Positions 58,764 to 64,000 of a stretch of 64,000 nucleotides of DNA are shown one piece after another; position 1 is the first letter of the stretch; each line of letters begins with the position of its first letter. The notes beneath the pieces are model-generated. The model saw only the letters and a program-made list of their open reading frames with translations, had not been told where the DNA came from and did not search any database. Origin of the DNA: Microstegium vimineum (taxonomy: Eukaryota; Streptophyta; Magnoliopsida; Poales; Poaceae); assembly GCA_022036555.1 (NCBI GenBank), contig CM039129.1, positions 25,656,553-25,720,552 on the forward strand, given 5' to 3'. The translations under genes were made by a program, and so were the position numbers.

Positions 58764-59972
58764 TGTTGACAGTCCTTAAGTACCAAATCCAACCATCAAC
58801 TAAACAAGGAAAAGGATCTATATGAAACCAACATCTAGATATAGGGGGGTTTACTAATGAAATTCCACAAGTTTTGGTGAATATCTGTTTCTGCAGGGGG
58901 TTATCAGGTAATACCAAGGAAACACCCACATGTCATGTTTACATAGAGATAATTATCAACCGCACACTTTTCTATACTCTAGAAAGTACCAGAAGACACG
59001 AGAACGAACGGGAGACGAATCGGACCCGGAGTCAGGGCGCCCGCCCTGAGCCAGTAGCCAATCAGGCTCAAGTTCGCGCATCGCGCTCCACCGCCTTTTA
59101 GGATGAATCTAAACCCTTCATATATGTCGGTTTGATCCAATGGCCCATGTTCATTTGAGCAGGCTATATAAGCAAGGCCCCTGACCTCCTAAGGGAGGAC
59201 CCCATTCTCATAATTCATATAGAGAGAAAAAGCTAGGGTTTGGAGATGAGAGGTGTCCCTCCAATGGACATTCTCTCTTCTCTAAACTAGAATAGATCTA
59301 GATAGTAGAGAGATGGAGAGCGAGGGAAGATTAGAGGAGATGCCGGCCTGTCGGTGCCTCCTCTGGTTGTACTTCGACATGATCAAGCCCTAATCAAGCT
59401 TGCTCCTAAGATCACTCTAGTAATCTACTTTGCAACTCTTTTGAGTACTTTAATCTATAGGACCCTATAGGTTAGAGAAGTAGTATAGGTGTAAGCACGG
59501 TGCTTAGACCTAGATTACTTGTGAATGTCTCCTACATTCCGGACCCGTGGGTGTAGTATGGAAGTGAAAGTTCCATTGTTACCTTTGTATCCCACATCCC
59601 GTTTATTTGACTCGCAGGACTAGCATACCTATGGTTAAGCATCCTCTATGGTTTCTCTTTTCACGTGGTACGTCCCCAGATATAGATATATTTCCTTTAG
59701 ATTAGAAGTAGAGAAGCCCTAGTTATCCTCTCTATTCTCCTATTATCGCCCCTACATTAGATTGTTCTTCGTTACCTCTAACCTTGTTTTCACCTTATCT
59801 TGTTCTTACCATATACTTTATTTTCACCCACTTATCTTTTCTGGTTAAGTTAGAGCGTAGTTGATTATGCCGTTTCCCTGTGGGTTCGATATTTAAAACT
59901 CTTCCCGGGTGAAAGCTACAACGATATCTGTGCGCTTGCGGATTTATTTGTGTGCGTATAAAATACCCAACA
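58764..59972 (+). repeat. 3' LTR of element E (1209 bp)
   Basis: TGTTGACAGTCC ... AAAATACCCAACA; differs from the 5' LTR by substitutions and by a replaced segment near 58880-58930. Confidence 0.92.
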
Positions 59973-60205
59973 AGCTTCTCGACAAGATTTATGCACTTTG
60001 CTTCATTGATTGTTTTTTCTTCTTTTTGCAATCTTTTTCCTTCTCTTCTCAATCTTCTTTCTTCTTTTCTCCTTGCTTTCTCTCCTTCGGACATGCCAGC
60101 GGTGGTCAAGTACTTGTCTGTGGCCACTCTCTCATCGCGGTTGTCCGTGGAGTGCAAGTCCACATCCTTGGGGTTGACTTGCTTGACACTTTCCTCTTCG
60201 GCCAT
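59973..60205 (-). pseudogene. gag: gag N-terminus of element G
   Basis: ATG at 60205 (MAEEESVKQVNPKDVDLHS), followed by a basic coiled-coil region (EKARRKEERRLRREGKRLQK). The frame reaches the E insertion at 59973 and resumes at 39713. It is 35 bp downstream of the primer site. Confidence 0.78.
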
Positions 60206-60240
60206 TATCTCACACGGTTAAGTGCTTAATGAGATAACCT

Positions 60241-60253
60241 TGCTCTGATACCA
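60241..60253 (-). other. Primer-binding site of element G (initiator Met tRNA)
   Basis: The minus strand reads TGGTATCAGAGCA, a perfect match to the plant initiator-Met primer consensus, two bases inside the LTR. Confidence 0.92.
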
Positions 60254-60255
60254 CT

Positions 60256-61076
60256 TGTAAGGACCTGAATAGCCTAGAGGGGGGTGAATAGGAATGTTTA
60301 AAATAAACTTCACACTTTCTGTCAGTCAGGTCCGGAACTGCCGTGGGTGCCTGGCACTACTGCTCTCTCGGGCGGCAGTGCTGGTCACCACGCAAACCAA
60401 ATGCTTGTAGGAGTTGAAGATCCGAGGGAGAAGTTTCTTCTCAAGCTTGGAGGCTCAATCTCTCAAAGATTTGAGTGGAAATCAATGGGAGAGAGAGTTG
60501 GAGCACCAAGGGAGAAGGGAGGGCAAGAAGAGAGCTTCTTTTCTGTTTTTGTGAAGTGTGAATGAGTGAATGGCAGAACTAGCCGTTGGGGAGAAGTGAG
60601 GGATAAGAAATACCCTTTCACTGTCCAATGGGCAGATCAAGTGGCGGCAGTGCCGGCCATAGGCGCGGCAGTGCCAGACTGCTCGGCACTGTCGGCCTGA
60701 GGCCCGGCACTACCGATCTGGCACAGGCAGCAAAGATGATAGAAGAGTATAGATGGCTGTTGTAACAGAGAAATAGGTGGAGGTGATTGCTGGATGTATT
60801 GATATAGCATTTGGTTCACTTGTTGGCATGCGTGTTGAATCCCTCTTAATAGTACGGCATACCTAACTCAAATTGGAAATATAAATGAATTAAAGTCCTT
60901 TGAGCTTGTTGTCATGCACTTTTGAAATTGGAGGGGTCCGCCAACCTGTTCATCAACCTCCTTTCAATCAACCTGATTGTCATACTTGAATAGTCTCATT
61001 AGTCTTCTAAATTTGTTTGTCATGTCACCAAAACCCACTTAGATCTTGATTGCACTTTCAACTAGTGAGAGCAACA
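60256..61076 (-). repeat. 5' LTR of element G (about 821 bp)
   Basis: Inner edge TGTAAGGACC (plus strand) next to the primer site is firm. The outer edge at 61076 (minus strand TGTTGCTCTCAC) is my best estimate. Holds five or more near-palindromic GGCAGTGCC-type motifs (60373-60715). Confidence 0.75.
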
Positions 61077-62090
61077 CTACTTCTCTTGAGATCTAAGAAC
61101 TTCTCTTGAATGAAGAGAGGAGAGAGCAAGGAAAGGAGAGGCTTGAGCCAGAACCGAGTTTGAGGTGTGAGGGAATGAGCTCTCCTTGCATGGGGTTTTA
61201 GAGGGGAAAGGAATCGCACCAAGGGGCCACCATGGGGTGGTCGGCCGACCCCCCCTCTTGGGCATGCCCTTGGGTGCCATGATCACTATCTTTAGGAGAT
61301 GCCTTACACAAAGAAAAAGAGAGAGAGGAGGTGACCAAAAGTGGTCGGCCATCCCCCTAAAGTGGGGCTTCCACTCATGTTTTTTCTAGTGCTTGGTGAA
61401 AGGTGAACGATGCTATGTGATGTGATCAAAGCTGAGCTAAAGTAGTCAAGATTCTCCTCTTTAAACAAAGAGTAGTGGGGGACAAAGGTATGCCATGCTT
61501 TGATCAAAGGTGATTGATGTGTTTTCTTTTTCAAAGCATGACAAAGTGAAAGTGATAGGTGTCATGATTCCCAACATTGGACAAGGAGTAGTGGGAGACA
61601 AGGAAGTGTCATGCTTTAACCAAAAGTGGTTGATGTACTTTAAAGCATGACAAGCCAAAAGAGATGTCCCCTAAAGATAAATCTGATTTTTGAAAGTCTC
61701 ACTACTCAAACATGAGATGCTTGGAAAAAGGATGGTGGGGAAGAAAGAGGGATGATCATGGGTCACCTAGGGTGGTCGACCGACCCCCTAGTCCTCCTTT
61801 TTTTCTTTTTCTTTTATAAAGGTCCCTAAATGTTCCCTAATTAAACAAGCCAAGATAGGGTGCATAGGGTGGTCGGCCGACCACTCTATGGCCCTACCTT
61901 TTGTCAATTTTAGTGCTAAACTAATATCAAGATTTTATTTTATCTAAACTTTATTTTTCTAGATTTTAAGCATGAAAGAAATTAAAGAATTGAACTAAAT
62001 GTAAGAAGGGAAATAAAAGGTAACTACTGACTTACCTTTCGGCGAAGGCTCCTTGATTTTAAGTCCTCGGAGTAGGACTCTCCTTCTTGT
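61077..62090 (-). other. LTR- or UTR-like region of element J
   Basis: No credible gene. Four GGTGGTCGGCCGACC-type palindromes (about 61226, 61339, 61771, 61869) and two related AAAG..AGTAGTGGG(G/A)GACAA blocks near 61465 and 61585. I could not find a firm LTR boundary or polypurine tract. Confidence 0.45.
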
Positions 62091-64000
62091 TCATTCCTCG
62101 GGTGCACTTGATGGCTCCGGAGAAGGCGACTGTGCTGTGTGCACCTCTTTCGCTTTCCAAACCTGCCTTGGATTAGCGGGTTCGTCCTTCTTGAGTTCAT
62201 TGATCTTGGTCTCCGGATACTGCTTCTTCTTACGTGGAGCTTGAACTCTTCTTTTTGGTGGTTGTGCTTTTACTTGTTTGTTAAGTTTATAACCATTGAA
62301 AGCACATTTTACCTTGTGACTCGGGAACTGGAAGTGGATTTGGCCCGATCCAATGTAGATGACCGCGTTGGTGGTGTTGAGGAAGGGCCTTCCCAAGATG
62401 ATGGAGACGTCCACATTAGCTCCCGTGTCCAAGATAATGAAGTCAGTGGGGATGTATTCGTCTTTGATGTTCACCAAGATGTCCCTCGCTAGTCCCTCGT
62501 AAAACCTTAACATTCGGTCTGCCATCTGCAAACGAACACATGTAGGGAGCAAAGGTCCCCCTAACAAGTTATCATAAGTTACCTTGGACATGATGTTTAC
62601 GCCTGATCCAAGGTCGCAGAAAGCGTTGTGGAATGTTTGTTGTCCGATTGAGCACTTGGTCGTCGGGTGGCTTGGATCTTCCTTCTTCATGATGAAAGGA
62701 CGATCGAGAAGGTAGCCCCAATAGGAGCGAAGTGGAGGCTTACCGAACCTCGTTGTGACCATATTCACATGCTCAATTGAATCCTCTGGTTTCCCAGGAA
62801 TTTTACCTTGTTCCATAGATGACATAGTTGCTGCTAATTGAGCTAATTGGGTTTCTAGCATTTTATTGAAGCTCAATTGATTTTTTATGGCAGTTATAAA
62901 GCTATCCATTTTCTCACCAAAATTTTCAAGAACTTTATCAGTAGCAATCATCTTTTTATGTATACCATCATTAATCTTTGATTGCCTAAGAACAAGATAT
63001 TTTAATGAAGGTTGGTTATTGTAAGAATTGTAATTATTGTAATTACTATTACCTCCATTACCTTGGTAGAAGGGGCGTGAATTCCAGCTTTCTTGTTGTT
63101 GGGGTCGATACCCGTTGTTGTTGTTGTTGTTGCTGTTGTTGTTGCTGATGAAGGTCACGTCCTCCTTCGATGTCTCGGGAAATTGTTGCCCGAGTGATCA
63201 TTTCCTACTCACACCTCGCACCATGGATCAGCTTCAATAGCTTGTGCAACGGAGATGGGGTAGATGGCCTCTCGTTCCTTCTTAGAACCTTCTTCTATCT
63301 TCTTCATCAGGAGGTCCATCTTGGCAGAGAGTATGTCCACCTCACCGACGGTGTGCATACCTCTCTTCTTCGGCTGGAGACGTTCCTCACCCCATCCTTG
63401 GTTGATTACCATCTTTTCGATGAGGTCCTTGGCATTCCTCACTGTGTGTTCGAGAAATGCCCCTCCAGCGGCAGCATCAAGGTGACTACGGGACATGCTA
63501 GACATCCCGTGGTAGAATCCTTGAATCAAGAGTCAGTAGTCTATCCCATGATGAGGATAGGCACAAATGTACTCCTGGAGACACTCCCATGATTCGGGAA
63601 TCGTCTCATCAGCTTGTTGTTGGAAGCTCGAGATCTTTCCATGCAGAGCATTGGTTTTGCCCGTCGGGAAGAACTTCTTGAGGAATGCGTTAGCACACCT
63701 CTCCCATGTAGTGGCTTCTTCTTTGTGGTTGTAGAACCATTGCTCCACCTTTCCCAATAACGAGAATGGGAAAATACGAAGGCGAATGGCGTTAGACGCC
63801 ACTCCCTTGATAGTAAATGTGTCACATAACTCCATGAAGTGCTGGAAATGAGCATTGACATCCTCATGGGGCTTCCAGTAAAACGGATAGGCCTGCACCA
63901 TGTGGATCAAGGCTGGCTTTAGCTCGAAGGTGGCATCCCCGAAGTTGACCTCGGGACCTTGAGCTACGTGGGTAGCGGATGGAGCCGAGAAGTCAGAGAT
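62091..64000 (-). pseudogene. gag-protease of element J
   Basis: Open at the window edge. Gag core: YPFYWKPHEDVNAHFQHFME, FPFSLLGKVEQWFYNH, CANAFLKKFFPTGKTNAL. TGA at 63533 stands where Trp is usual. Then FYHGMSSMSRSHLDAAAGGA follows, an Athila/Tat-type motif. After a stop at 63209 and a frameshift, a poly-Asn stretch leads to a coiled-coil region and a retropepsin (FCDLGSGVNIMSKVTYDNLL, ILGRPFLNT) with Asp-Leu-Gly at the active site. The ORF ends at 62091 with a basic tail. No pol follows. Confidence 0.75.
63113..63147 (+). repeat. GTT simple repeat inside J gag
   Basis: Encodes Asn runs on the minus strand (SNNNNNN). Confidence 0.85.

Larger units (their letters stand above)
39714..59972 (+). 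mobile_element. Element E: large Gypsy-like element without pol, host of F
   Basis: LTRs 39714-40929 and 58764-59972, flanked by perfect AGCTT (39709-39713 and 59973-59977). Excluding F the element is about 8.1 kb: gag remnant, then about 4 kb of non-coding DNA. The gag and untranslated sequence resemble D. It must have depended on other elements for enzymes. Confidence 0.9.
35827..61076 (-). mobile_element. Element G: sirevirus-like Copia, broken by D, H, I and E
   Basis: Minus strand. 5' LTR 60256-61076, perfect initiator-Met primer site, then gag in four pieces separated by insertions with perfect 5-bp duplications. The pol region is not in the window; it should lie beyond the missing 3' end of D. 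The LTR 3' end (CACCCCCCTCTAGGC on the minus strand), the coiled-coil-rich long gag and the CYNC zinc knuckle fit the SIRE/Maximus (Opie/Ji-like) clade. Confidence 0.8.
61077..64000 (-). mobile_element. Element J: Athila/Tat-like Gypsy remnant
   Basis: Gag-protease on the minus strand entering from the right edge, followed by about 1 kb of non-coding, LTR- or UTR-like DNA next to the LTR of G. No RT or integrase is seen. Confidence 0.65.

Noticed and set aside
60239..60256. tRNA-like match (CTCTGATACCA)
   Set aside because: It is the initiator-Met primer-binding site next to a Copia LTR, only 12-13 nt long, not a tRNA gene.

Overview
The window is a stretch of plant nuclear DNA made almost entirely of nested LTR retrotransposons. 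I find no ordinary host gene, no tRNA or rRNA gene and nothing bacterial. A grass genome is the best fit. The reasons are the element types (a sirevirus-like Copia whose LTR end carries a CACCCCCC-type block, an Angela/BARE-like solo LTR starting TGTTGGGAATATGCCC, a Tekay/Del-type chromovirus with 3 kb LTRs, and Tat-type Gypsy elements with two RNase H domains) and the depth of nesting. I cannot name the species.

Layout, left to right. (1) 1-9916: element A, a minus-strand Tat-type Gypsy element. It is short, without pol and without the gag capsid core, and its left LTR runs off the window. A sits inside (2) element B, 9917 to about 18290, same family and strand, with a nearly intact 1040-codon pol. 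B ends in a truncated 5' LTR that abuts (3) element D, a minus-strand Gypsy-like element without pol, seen at about 18291-20737 and 33599-35826. D is split by (4) element C, a complete 12.9 kb plus-strand copy of the A/B family (20738-33598, target duplication GGAAG). D itself lies inside (5) element G, a sirevirus-like Copia on the minus strand. G's gag can be followed through four separated pieces (35827-37666, 38909-38933, 39633-39713, 59973-60205), cut by solo LTR H (TCAAC duplication), solo LTR I (TTGCT) and element E (AGCTT). (6) E (39714-59972, plus strand, without pol) is itself split by (7) F, a minus-strand Tekay-type chromovirus (46435-58586, AAAGG). G's 5' LTR is at 60256-61076. 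(8) From 61077 to the window end lies a minus-strand Athila/Tat-like gag-protease element, J.

The most interesting system is in the A/B/C family. On the strand opposite gag-pol, between pol and the 3' LTR, each copy carries all or part of a separate gene. It has its own TATA box, four exons with GT-AG type introns, a plant mobile domain (PMD) in exon 1, a low-complexity Ala/Pro/Ser exon 3 and a coiled-coil exon 4. It ends tail-to-tail with pol, about 120 bp away. The same three elements, LTRs and coding regions alike, are saturated with the short motif ATCGGCA/TGCCGAT, which is rare in the neighbouring elements D-J. An element-borne accessory gene plus an element-wide accumulated motif recalls the VANC/VANDAL anti-silencing arrangement. 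That function is inference, not something the sequence shows.

All copies in the window are damaged by in-frame stops, small indels or lost splice sites, so none looks autonomous now. Several insertions are young by LTR comparison: about 1% difference for F and about 1.5% for A. C is older, at about 5%. These figures are counts by eye.
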